Source: Salinimicrobium flavum
Lineage (GTDB): Bacteria > Bacteroidota > Bacteroidia > Flavobacteriales > Flavobacteriaceae
Assembly (NCBI RefSeq): GCF_042684505.1
Contig: NZ_JBHULT010000005.1
Coordinates: forward strand, 310,001-374,000
Direction: 5' to 3'
DNA length: 64,000 nucleotides
Part shown: positions 24,940-33,439 of the stretch, in pieces
Layout of the letters: each line of letters opens with the position of its first letter
How positions within the stretch are numbered: position 1 is the first letter of the stretch
Made by a program: the position numbers and the translations under genes
The notes under the pieces: generated by a model
The model's database searches: none
What the model saw: only the letters and a program-made list of their open reading frames with translations
Told to the model about the DNA's origin: nothing

Positions 24940-25763
24940 AAAAAGTATTTTTAATATTCGTTTTAGCAGCAATCGTATTCCCTGTACAGGCGCAAATGGA
25001 TGTCATGACCTATAATATAAAGTATGCCAATGAAACCGATGGGGAGAACAGCTGGTCCAAACGAAAGGACCACCTAACTAACCAGATCAAATTCTATGAA
25101 CCCGGCATCTTTGGAGTGCAGGAAGCGGTAAAGGAGCAGCTGGACCATTTGAAAACCAATCTCGGGGGATATGAATTTTTAGGTGAAGGCCGTGATGGGG
25201 GAATAAAAGGGGAATATAGTGCGATCTTTTATGACACCCGGGAATTTGAAAAACTGGTGTCGGGCACCTTCTGGCTTTCTGATACCCCTGCAAAACCTTC
25301 AATGGGATGGGACGCCTCCTATCCAAGGGTCTGTACGTATGCAAAATTCAGCAATAAGGAAACCGGCGAGGAATTCTGGGTGTTCAATACCCATTTTGAC
25401 CATGAAGGCATAGAGGCAAGGAAGAACAGTTCCCAAATGATCCTTGAGAAGATGAAAGAGATCAATGAGCAGGAATTACCTGCTATTCTTATGGGAGACC
25501 TTAACCTGGAGCCGGAAACAGAAGAGGTGAAGTTCCTTTCAGAAAAAATGGAAGACTCCAAAGCCGTTGCCGATCTTGTTTTTGGACCCGAAGGCACTTT
25601 CAACGGTTATAATTTTCACGAACCGGTAAACAAGCGCATTGATTACATCTTCCTTTCCAAAGGAGACTTTAAAGTATTCAAATACGCGGTACTTTCAGAT
25701 TCCAAAGACCTGAAGTATCCCTCAGATCATTTACCTGTATTGGTTAAGGTGCAACTTAAATAG
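24936..25763 (+). CDS. Secreted endonuclease/exonuclease/phosphatase family protein
   Basis: Metal-dependent phosphoesterase-fold protein of 275 residues with a signal peptide (cut after PVQAQ). The DNase I-like active-site set is complete: MTYNIKY (Asn), GVQEA (Glu), FNTHFDH (His), MGDLNLEP (Asp/Asn) and SDHLPV (Asp/His). Exported members of this family hydrolyse phosphodiesters of nucleic acids, lipids or inositol phosphates; the substrate is not determined here. It overlaps the upstream dehydrogenase by 4 bases and ends at a shared terminator. Confidence 0.92.
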   Translation: MKKVFLIFVLAAIVFPVQAQMDVMTYNIKYANETDGENSWSKRKDHLTNQIKFYEPGIFGVQEAVKEQLDHLKTNLGGYEFLGEGRDGGIKGEYSAIFYDTREFEKLVSGTFWLSDTPAKPSMGWDASYPRVCTYAKFSNKETGEEFWVFNTHFDHEGIEARKNSSQMILEKMKEINEQELPAILMGDLNLEPETEEVKFLSEKMEDSKAVADLVFGPEGTFNGYNFHEPVNKRIDYIFLSKGDFKVFKYAVLSDSKDLKYPSDHLPVLVKVQLK

Positions 25764-25776
25764 AAAATTAAGACAT

Positions 25777-25806
25777 AAAAAAAACCGGCTTGAGCCGGTT
25801 TTTTTT
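25777..25806. terminator. Bidirectional terminator
   Basis: AAAAAACCGGCT and AGCCGGTTTTTT form a 12-bp stem with a TG loop. It serves the convergent genes at 24936 (+) and 25816 (-). Confidence 0.88.
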
Positions 25807-25815
25807 ATGTTTCTA

Positions 25816-27108
25816 CTACATTGGCGGAGTTGGATTTTCGGGTTCATCTTTGTCTCGGGGAGTTCCCGGTGAAGGAGGAGGTGTCCTTCTTTCCCCCGGC
25901 AGGTCAGTTTTTTTACGCATTGGATCTTCCATATCTGAAGCTTCAGACCGGAACTTCTTAATAATGTCCCTGAAGTGTTCTCCCGCAGCTTCGCGTCCCC
26001 CAAGTCCGTAGCTTAAAGCGACCGCAACGGCTATAGCTCCAAGAATGAGTCCGAAGGCAAGTTCCACGATCTCGTTGGCGATTCCCATGGTCCTTAGGGC
26101 AATGGCAATGAACAAAGCCAAAGCCGACCATCTTACCACTCCTGCGATAAAATGATTTTTACCAGACCGGGTCATAGTGTTGTAGATCAGCAGGGAAATA
26201 TAGTTTCCTATCGCCAGGATCACAATTCCGAACAATATTTGTCCTGTCACCTCAAGAATCTGGTGCAGGATCTCGGTTAACCTTGAAAGGCCGAGGATCT
26301 CTACCGCCGTAATAATTCCGAAGAAGACCAGGAAGAAATAAATTAAGTTAGCCACCAGCTTTGATAAGGATTGCCCTGATCCTATCATATTATGTATCTG
26401 GATCTTTTCCGCAGTATGATCAAGTCCCAGACTCCTGAAAAGGTCTTCCAGGAAATTGGCCAAATACTTTCCTCCCCATATAAATACTATAAGGATAAGC
26501 GCTGCAATTACGATCTCCCCAATAAGCTCAGTAAAACCGTACAGAATATCATTTGCGGGTTCTGAGATAGCATCCAGTTGTAAAGTATTGAACGCCTGGA
26601 TAAGGAACGGAATGAAGATCACGATGAATACGATCTTGCGAATGATGTCGACCAGTTTATCTGTATCCTTGAATCCTGTTTTATCCACCCACTTGTCCAG
26701 CAATCCTCCACCTATATGGATGAGGTTAGAAACGAATTTCGCGAGGATATATCCTATAAAGGCAATAACGATAGCTCCAATAAGATTTGGAATGAACATG
26801 AGGAATTCATTTACCATGTTTTCCAGAGGGGTGAGTACCTCACTAATGCCCAGGATCTCGAGAACGATCAAAAGAACGATGATCATTATGAGATAGTAAA
26901 AGATATTGGCTACGAAAACGTTAGTGTCTTCAATGTTTTCCCTTCCAAAAACACGTTCATCCCAGGAGGTTTTCCGAAGCATCTTTACGATAAGGGCTTT
27001 GATGCCTTTCGCGATCAACCAGCCTATTAAAAGGACCAGTAAAGCCGCAAGAAGATCAGGCAGAAAATTGGCAATACGTTCACCAATTTGTTCTAATTCA
27101 TTTTCCAT
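25816..27108 (-). CDS. Conserved-TM-helix mechanosensitive channel family protein
   Basis: Inner-membrane protein of 430 residues with several repeats of the conserved TM helix found in cyanobacterial and Bacteroidetes MscS relatives: LPDLLAALLVLLIGWLIAKG (14-33), FIPNLIGAIVIAFIGYILAKF (about 105) and GEIVIAALILIVFIWGGKYLA (about 205). A Gly-rich segment near residue 385 (LSYGLGGREAAGE) resembles the end of the MscS pore region. The last 35 residues are Pro-rich and polar. A gating role is inferred from the family. It is a single gene facing the operon at 23716. Confidence 0.82.
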   Translation of the reverse strand: MENELEQIGERIANFLPDLLAALLVLLIGWLIAKGIKALIVKMLRKTSWDERVFGRENIEDTNVFVANIFYYLIMIIVLLIVLEILGISEVLTPLENMVNEFLMFIPNLIGAIVIAFIGYILAKFVSNLIHIGGGLLDKWVDKTGFKDTDKLVDIIRKIVFIVIFIPFLIQAFNTLQLDAISEPANDILYGFTELIGEIVIAALILIVFIWGGKYLANFLEDLFRSLGLDHTAEKIQIHNMIGSGQSLSKLVANLIYFFLVFFGIITAVEILGLSRLTEILHQILEVTGQILFGIVILAIGNYISLLIYNTMTRSGKNHFIAGVVRWSALALFIAIALRTMGIANEIVELAFGLILGAIAVAVALSYGLGGREAAGEHFRDIIKKFRSEASDMEDPMRKKTDLPGERRTPPPSPGTPRDKDEPENPTPPM

Positions 27109-27417
27109 TTTTTTTTGGTTTTAGTTAGAAAGTTAGTACCTGAAGTTAGCATAAAAACCCCTTAAGCCACAGATGGTTAACAAGAGTTTAGAAAATATTT
27201 CAATTTATTGTTAATATAATATTAAGGTTAAAAACTGGACAGGATTTTGATGGAATCAATCATAGTAAGGGCTGGTGAAGCGTGTGGATTTTCTAAAAAA
27301 AAATCAAAAAATTTTTCAACAGTCTTTCGTTAATAAGAATGTGTATGAGCTTATTTCAGGAACGAATAATTAAAATAACTTTATCCCTCTTTCTTGTAAT
27401 AATAAAATTAAACTGCC
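27109..27417. other. Intergenic region before ribonucleotide reductase
   Basis: Contains divergent starts only. A -7-like TAACTTTA at 27376-27383 precedes the reductase gene by 34 bases. No cobalamin riboswitch signature (B12 box) or NrdR-box pair could be made out by eye. Confidence 0.35.
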
Positions 27418-29967
27418 ATGGTTGAAGAATTATTTAGCACCCAGACCTATAAGTATGATGAAGTCTTAAAAGCATCATTGAAATATTTTAATAATGATGA
27501 GCTCGCGGCCACTACCTGGATCAATAAATATGCGGTAAAGGACAAAAGCGGAAATTTCCTGGAACTTACTCCAAATGATATGCATCAGCGTATGGCTAAG
27601 GAATTTGCCCGTGTTGAGGCAAAATATGCCGACCGCGCAAACACTTCTGAGAATCTTTCAGAATACGGTAAAACGAGGGAAGCTCTTACAGAGGAGCGTA
27701 TTTTTCAGCTTTTTAAAGACTTCAAATACAGCATTCCACAAGGTAGTGTGATGGCAGCACTGGGAAATGATCAAATGATCGCATCCCTTTCCAATTGTGT
27801 GGTCGTACCTCCGGTTTATGATTCTTACGGCGGAATTCTTTATACAGACCAGCAGCTTGTGCAGTTGTTTAAAAGACGTTGTGGAGTAGGGGTAGACCTT
27901 TCGGGATTGAGGCCAAAAAATGCCATGGTCTCCAACTCGGCAGGAACTACCACCGGAGCAGTTTCTTTCATGGAGCGTTTTTCTAACACTACCCGTGAGG
28001 TGGCCCAGAATGGTCGACGGGGTGCGTTAATGCTTACCATTGATGTGGCTCACCCAGATGTGCTCGACTTTATTACCATTAAACAGGACCTGAAAAAGGT
28101 GACCGGGGCAAACATTTCCCTTCGTCTTTCTGATGAGTTCATGCAGGCGGTTACAGATGATACAGATTTTACACTTCGCTGGCCAATTGACAGTCCGAAT
28201 CCAAAATATACCCGAACCGTTCGTGCAAAAGATCTGTGGGATACGATCATTAAATGTGCCCATAATACTGCAGAGCCAGGTTTGATCTTTTGGGATAAGC
28301 AACACACTTATTCCACCTCTTCATACTATCCCGGCTTTAAGAACAGTTCAACCAACCCATGTTCTGAGATCGCAATGCAAGGCGGGGATTCCTGCCGTTT
28401 GATCGCAGTGAACCTTTACAGTTTTGTTGATGAGCCGTTCACAGAGAATGCGAGCTTCAACCATGAGAAATTCTATAAAGTGATCTATGAAACACAGCGT
28501 TTGATGGATGACCTTGTAGATCTTGAACTTGAAGCTGTTGAAAAAATACTTGCGAAGATCAACCAGGATGATGAGCCAGATTTCATTAAGAAGAATGAAA
28601 TCGATACCTGGAAACTGTTAGCAGAAAATGGTAAAAATGGCCGTCGTACGGGTCTTGGTTTTACCGCTCTTGCCGATGCTGTTGCCGCCCTTGGGGTGAA
28701 ATTTGATACTTCGGAAGCCATTGGAGTGGTTGACAAGATCATGCAAACAAAGTTCCGCGGAGAGTTTGACAGTAGTATTGACATGGCGATCACCAGAGAA
28801 CCTTTTAAAGTATTTGATCCTGAGATCGAAGAGAAATCAGACTTCGTTCAAATGATGAAAAGGGAATTCCCCGAGATCTACGGAAGAATGATGCAGCACG
28901 GCCGAAGGAATATTTCCATTAGTACGGTAGCTCCTACCGGAAGTTTGAGCATGCTCGCCCAAACCTCTTCAGGAATTGAACCGGTTTTTATGTTGGCTTA
29001 TACCAGAAGAAGGAAAGTAAATCCGTCTGAGAAGAATGCGAAAGTGGCATTTGTAGATGACACAGGTGATGCTTTCGAAGAGTTCACTGTTTATCACCCA
29101 AAAGTGAAAACCTGGATGGATGCTACAGGTAAGGATGACATCAATTTAAGTGCATACGCAGGTGCCACTGCATCTGAGATCAACTGGCAAAAACGGGTTG
29201 AGATGCAGGCTTTGGTACAAAAATATACCACCCACTCAATAAGCTCCACCATAAACCTGGCTAAAGATGTTAGCCTTGAAAAGGTAAGTGACATTTACGT
29301 TGAGTCCTGGAAAAAGGGGTTAAAAGGTATTACAGTTTACCGTGATGGTTCCCGAAGTGGTATCCTGGTTTCTTCTGAAGATAAAAAGGCCAAAGACAAG
29401 GAAGCTATTTTCACAGAAACCTTTGCGCCAAAAAGGCCTAAAAAGATTGATGCGAAAATCGTAAGATTCAATAACGATAATGAGAAATGGATCGCAGTTG
29501 TAGGTTTACTGCATAATCGTCCCTATGAGATATTTACCGGGAAGATGGAAGATGTTTTCAATCTTCCTACCTGGGTAGAAAAAGGATATGTGATCAAGAA
29601 TCGTGATGATGATGGTAATTCAAGATATGACTTCCAGTTCTGTGACAAACATGGATACAAAGTAACCATTGAAGGCTTGTCGAGATCGTTCAATGAGGAA
29701 TACTGGAACTATGCTAAGTTAATTTCAGGGGTGTTGCGTCATGGAATGCCAATTCCTTACGTGGTTGACCTTATCAATAACCTTAACCTGATGGATGAGA
29801 ACATCAACACCTGGAAAGCCGGTGTGGTTCGTGCCCTTAAACAGTTCGTACCCGATGGAACTCCGGCTGCCGATAAACTATGTGAAGAATGCGGCGATCC
29901 TGAAGGAATACATTTCTCTGAAGGTTGCCTGGTTTGCAAGAGCTGCGGATACTCAAAATGTGGATAG
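27418..29967 (+). CDS. nrdJ: Adenosylcobalamin-dependent (class II) ribonucleotide reductase
   Basis: Reduces ribonucleotides to deoxyribonucleotides using a B12-generated thiyl radical, independent of oxygen. At 849 residues it has the class II core: first redox cysteine Cys127 in SNCVV, the active-site finger NPCSE with Cys315, the barrel motifs RRCGVGVDLSGLRP and FMERFSNTTREVAQNGRRGALM, and PTGSLSMLAQTSSGIEP. The C-terminus is a CxxC-type cysteine cluster (CEECGD ... CLVCKSCGYSKCG), which can re-reduce the active site. It needs no small subunit. Cobalamin uptake or synthesis genes are not in the window. It is a single gene with its own terminator. Confidence 0.94.
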   Translation: MVEELFSTQTYKYDEVLKASLKYFNNDELAATTWINKYAVKDKSGNFLELTPNDMHQRMAKEFARVEAKYADRANTSENLSEYGKTREALTEERIFQLFKDFKYSIPQGSVMAALGNDQMIASLSNCVVVPPVYDSYGGILYTDQQLVQLFKRRCGVGVDLSGLRPKNAMVSNSAGTTTGAVSFMERFSNTTREVAQNGRRGALMLTIDVAHPDVLDFITIKQDLKKVTGANISLRLSDEFMQAVTDDTDFTLRWPIDSPNPKYTRTVRAKDLWDTIIKCAHNTAEPGLIFWDKQHTYSTSSYYPGFKNSSTNPCSEIAMQGGDSCRLIAVNLYSFVDEPFTENASFNHEKFYKVIYETQRLMDDLVDLELEAVEKILAKINQDDEPDFIKKNEIDTWKLLAENGKNGRRTGLGFTALADAVAALGVKFDTSEAIGVVDKIMQTKFRGEFDSSIDMAITREPFKVFDPEIEEKSDFVQMMKREFPEIYGRMMQHGRRNISISTVAPTGSLSMLAQTSSGIEPVFMLAYTRRRKVNPSEKNAKVAFVDDTGDAFEEFTVYHPKVKTWMDATGKDDINLSAYAGATASEINWQKRVEMQALVQKYTTHSISSTINLAKDVSLEKVSDIYVESWKKGLKGITVYRDGSRSGILVSSEDKKAKDKEAIFTETFAPKRPKKIDAKIVRFNNDNEKWIAVVGLLHNRPYEIFTGKMEDVFNLPTWVEKGYVIKNRDDDGNSRYDFQFCDKHGYKVTIEGLSRSFNEEYWNYAKLISGVLRHGMPIPYVVDLINNLNLMDENINTWKAGVVRALKQFVPDGTPAADKLCEECGDPEGIHFSEGCLVCKSCGYSKCG

Positions 29968-29992
29968 TAATTTTTGTCCCCCGATAAAAATG

Positions 29993-30026
29993 AAAAACCC
30001 CGGTTCCTTTTGGAAGCGGGGTTTTT
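29993..30026. terminator. Terminator, probably bidirectional
   Basis: AAAAACCCCG pairs with CGGGGTTTTT outside and TTCC with GGAA inside; T runs follow. It lies between nrdJ (+) and the redoxin gene (-). Confidence 0.85.
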
Positions 30027-30078
30027 GTTTTATTTTCAACCTCAGAAGTTCGTGGTTTGAGCTTCTTTAAAGAAAGGT

Positions 30079-32016
30079 TTAAGTATTACTTTCTTTCTCT
30101 GAAGCTTTCTTGTTTAAAAGCCCGATCATAATATCCAACTCCTGAACCATTTCCTCGTTATTTCCGCTGTATCCCACTTTTTTGAATCTCATTTTTCCTT
30201 CAGGGCCAATAATGACTTTTGTTGGGATTCCGGAGATATCGTAGTCCCGGGCAGTCTTGAATGTATTAAAGTCGTCTAAAGCCTGATCGAAAAGTACGTG
30301 GAAAGGATAATCATTTTCTGAAATAAAATCGGCTACGTCTTTTTCTCTGGTAGCAGCATTTTCAAAAGTGTCAATAAACAGAAACGCGACCTTTGGATCA
30401 TCCTGATATTTCTCAACTGCCTTTTCCATACCGGGGAAGGAATTAATGCAGGGTCCGCACCAGGTAGCCCAGAAATCAAGAACCACGGTTTTTCCCTTCA
30501 ACGATGCAAGGGAGACTTCATTTCCTTCAAGGTCTTTTAATGTAAAGGCAGGAGCCTTCTCATTAAGCATTTCCTTTTTAATATCTGCTATAGCTTTTTC
30601 TTTTCCTGCTTTCTCCAGTTCTGCAAGTTTTTCCTGAAGCCCTTTTTCTGATCCCTTAGTTTTTAAATAAGCTTCTTTAAAAACTTCTTTTGTAGCCGCA
30701 GTTGCAGTGTTTTCCCTGATATATTCGGCAGCCTTATTTAGTGCCTTTTCCGTTTGGCCACCTTTTATTAAAAGCTGAACATAGCGCTCATTCATTTCGC
30801 TATAGAGACCTTCGCCTATAGCTTTCTCCTGGTATTCGATTGCCTCTCCGATATTCCCTTGTTTCATCAGGATATAGGCGTATGTGTCCTGATACATCCT
30901 TTCAGAATATTCCTGACTGTTTTCAAATTGATTCTTTGTGTAGTAATCAGGTTTTTCTCCCTGCTTAAGCAGTTCTAAGGATGATCTGGATAATTCGGCG
31001 GCTTTTTTAAGATTTTGATCCTTTTCAGCCATATTCCAGGCAGTGCTGTTATAAAGGGACGCTTGTTTATCTTTATTTGTCATTAATTCAGAATACTGGT
31101 CGAACTTTTCCCAATTCCCTTCTTTCGCGTGGACCCTGAGTAATGATTCCAACATATAGTTTTTCTCGAATCCTGTTTCCTCCGGTCCAAATTTCTTATT
31201 GAACTCTTCAAAGATCTCTTCTTTTTCAGCCACGTTTTTCGCCTTCTGTAGATCCTGCAGGTATTTCTGCTTCACCAGTAAGCTTTTTGGAAATTTTTGG
31301 GCAATGATTTGTTCAAGTGAATCGACAGATTCTTTCTCCTTCAGAAGTTCATATAATTTATGGACAGTCATCAAATCCTCTTTTTCCGGATTTTCTTTTC
31401 CACCTCTTTCTTTTATCCGCTGCTCAATATAGGCTTTGGCTTTTTCTTTGTCCTTTGCATATAACATTCGGGCATATACTACATCCCAATCCTTATTCAA
31501 CTCAGGATTTTCCTCCAGATCTTCTTCAAGCAAGGCGAAAGCAGAGTCATTTTTGACTTCATACCTGCTGCCATAAGAATTATAGAAGTGTCCCTGGCTG
31601 GCTTTGCTGCCGGCTAACAATTCTCCTTTCGAATCATAGAGCGGAAGAATAAATCCTTTCTTATTGTTATTGTCTATTTTCCAGTTTTGAGAGATATTGA
31701 TGGCAACGGTAGTTGCAGAATCGGGCAGTACAATGCTGGCTTTCCATACTCCTGACGAATCGGTGAATTCAATGTCTTCAGGATAAGCATCAGGACCAAC
31801 GAAATAATGATAAAAGGCTACTACTTCCGCTGAGTCTGCCAAATTTGAGGCATCTCCGGTATAGGTCAGGTCCAGTTGATCGCCGGGCTGAGGTTTCTGC
31901 TTTGAAATATGCAGTGCTCCCAAATTAGTTCCGGGATCTTCCATATTCTTGTCATCTTTACAGGACAGGATAAGTGCTGTGAGGAGCACAAACAAAATAA
32001 TCGATTTTATTTTCAT
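30079..32016 (-). CDS. TlpA/redoxin-domain lipoprotein with helical repeat region
   Basis: Lipoprotein of 645 residues (lipobox ILSC, Cys19). Residues about 30-130 form a predicted beta-sandwich, about 160-480 are charged helices consistent with TPR-like repeats, and the C-terminal about 150 residues are a thioredoxin-like domain of the TlpA/ResA type (APAFTLKDLEGNEVSLASL, then FWATWCGPC with Cys520 and Cys523, and the cis-Pro loop SGIPTKV). It should act as a periplasmic or surface thiol-disulfide reductase. The partner is unknown. Such large redoxin lipoproteins are frequent in Bacteroidetes. Confidence 0.9.
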   Translation of the reverse strand: MKIKSIILFVLLTALILSCKDDKNMEDPGTNLGALHISKQKPQPGDQLDLTYTGDASNLADSAEVVAFYHYFVGPDAYPEDIEFTDSSGVWKASIVLPDSATTVAINISQNWKIDNNNKKGFILPLYDSKGELLAGSKASQGHFYNSYGSRYEVKNDSAFALLEEDLEENPELNKDWDVVYARMLYAKDKEKAKAYIEQRIKERGGKENPEKEDLMTVHKLYELLKEKESVDSLEQIIAQKFPKSLLVKQKYLQDLQKAKNVAEKEEIFEEFNKKFGPEETGFEKNYMLESLLRVHAKEGNWEKFDQYSELMTNKDKQASLYNSTAWNMAEKDQNLKKAAELSRSSLELLKQGEKPDYYTKNQFENSQEYSERMYQDTYAYILMKQGNIGEAIEYQEKAIGEGLYSEMNERYVQLLIKGGQTEKALNKAAEYIRENTATAATKEVFKEAYLKTKGSEKGLQEKLAELEKAGKEKAIADIKKEMLNEKAPAFTLKDLEGNEVSLASLKGKTVVLDFWATWCGPCINSFPGMEKAVEKYQDDPKVAFLFIDTFENAATREKDVADFISENDYPFHVLFDQALDDFNTFKTARDYDISGIPTKVIIGPEGKMRFKKVGYSGNNEEMVQELDIMIGLLNKKASEKESNT

Positions 32017-32109
32017 AGGTTAATAAATTGAGAAAATCCTTACAATGTAATTATTTTTTAATGGAATTGACATATTAGGCCCTTTATTTCTGCTGAATAA
32101 GGAAAATCA

Positions 32110-32142
32110 AAAAAAAACCCACAGCGGTGGAGGCAGTGGGTT
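32110..32142 (-). terminator. Terminator of kdsA
   Basis: On the minus strand AACCCAC pairs with GTGGGTT, followed by nine T. It lies 25 bases past the kdsA stop. Confidence 0.82.
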
Positions 32143-32167
32143 CTGAATAGAAAAACCTGAAATATTA

Positions 32168-32986
32168 TTAAAACGAATTGATCGTTTTCCTGATCGCGGT
32201 AAGATTGGTAAGCAGCTTCTCAAGATATTGTATATCCAGCATATTGGCACCGTCACTTTTTGCCGTAGAGGGGTCAAAATGGGTCTCTATGAAAATACCA
32301 TCTGCTCCAGTGGCAATTCCGGCACGGGCGATGGTTTCGATCATATCAGGTCTTCCCCCGGTTACTCCACTGCTCTGGTTTGGTTGCTGCAGGGAATGGG
32401 TGACATCAAGCACAGTTGGTGCGAATTGTCTCATGGTGGGTATTCCTCTAAAGTCAACGATCATATCAGTATACCCGAACATGGTACCACGGTCAGTCAC
32501 CATCACCTGCTCATTGTTACAGTCGGTGACTTTGGTAACCGCATGTTTCATGCTCTCCGGACTCATGAACTGGCCTTTTTTCAGGTTTACTACTTTTCCG
32601 GTTTCGGCTGCCGCGACCACAAGATCGGTTTGGCGCACCAGGAAAGCAGGGATTTGCAGGATGTCTACATATTCTGCAGCCATGGCAGCGTCAGATCTTT
32701 CGTGAATATCTGTCACCGTAGGAACTTGAAAGGTTTCTGAAACTTTCCGAAGGATCTTCAGGGCTTTTTCATCACCTATCCCTGTAAAGCTGTCAATACG
32801 ACTTCTGTTAGCTTTTTTAAAGGAACCTTTGAAAACAAAAGGGATCTCGAGTTTATCTGTAATGGTCAAAATAGTTTCGGCAATACGCAAAGCCATTTCC
32901 TCGCCTTCAATGGCGCAGGGCCCGGCCAGCAGGAAGAAATTGCCGGAGTCTGTATGTTTTAACTGCGGAATGTTGTTCAGTTTCAT
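32168..32986 (-). CDS. kdsA: 3-deoxy-8-phosphooctulonate synthase (KDO-8-P synthase)
   Basis: Condenses arabinose 5-phosphate with phosphoenolpyruvate to KDO-8-phosphate, the precursor of the inner-core sugar of lipopolysaccharide. At 272 residues it is close to the family's usual 275-284. Landmarks are FLLAGPCAIEGEE near residue 18, VFKGSFKKANRSRIDSFTG around residue 50 (substrate-binding loop), TDIHE, and the C-terminal GIFIETHFDPSTAKSDGANML. It is transcribed alone from a -7 box at 33004-33011, separate from other KDO genes. Confidence 0.96.
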   Translation of the reverse strand: MKLNNIPQLKHTDSGNFFLLAGPCAIEGEEMALRIAETILTITDKLEIPFVFKGSFKKANRSRIDSFTGIGDEKALKILRKVSETFQVPTVTDIHERSDAAMAAEYVDILQIPAFLVRQTDLVVAAAETGKVVNLKKGQFMSPESMKHAVTKVTDCNNEQVMVTDRGTMFGYTDMIVDFRGIPTMRQFAPTVLDVTHSLQQPNQSSGVTGGRPDMIETIARAGIATGADGIFIETHFDPSTAKSDGANMLDIQYLEKLLTNLTAIRKTINSF

Positions 32987-33003
32987 AGTTCAAAATTTGA
33001 GTA

Positions 33004-33011
33004 CAAAGATA
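33004..33011 (-). promoter_or_regulatory. -7 promoter box of kdsA
   Basis: TATCTTTG on the minus strand, 17 bases upstream of the kdsA start; the mRNA leader should be only about 12-14 bases. Confidence 0.6.
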
Positions 33012-33406
33012 CTTTTTTTAGACTTCTTTGTGTGTACCTCTCCCCACGCACATTTTTCCGGAAAGATCTTTTCTTACCTTCTTTGTAACCCGGGAAATGG
33101 TTGTTCGTTATTTCAGAGTTAACCGGATTTTGATTTGATGTCCTGTGAATTAAAAGGTCAATTAATTGATCTACAGATATTTCCGTAGTAATAATCCAGC
33201 CTCAAAAGCAATTCTTGTATCATAATTTATGAGAAGGCTCAGGTATTAACCTTTTTCGGTGAAAATATATTTTTAAGTTGTCCTGTTAATTCTGTTTTCA
33301 GGGAAAATTTATTCCATGTAACCCTTTGTATGCCAGTATTTTGAAGGGTTTAGTGAAAAGTAAAAGAATTGAATAAGAGGCTGTCTTTTTTCGAAAAAAA
33401 TAAACG
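33012..33406. other. Divergent intergenic region between kdsA and typA
   Basis: No gene, repeat or RNA recognised; AT-rich leader sequence. Confidence 0.4.
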
Positions 33407-33414
33407 TACCTTTG
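33407..33414 (+). promoter_or_regulatory. -7 promoter box of typA
   Basis: TACCTTTG, 25 bases before the typA start codon, in a TTTGCAG context seen at several promoters in this window. Confidence 0.65.
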
Positions 33415-33439
33415 CAGCCTTTAAAAATCAGGCGTTTAT

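Noticed and set aside
27109..27417. Cobalamin riboswitch upstream of the B12-dependent reductase
   Set aside because: No recognisable B12 box or supporting stems; a covariance-model search would be needed to revive it.
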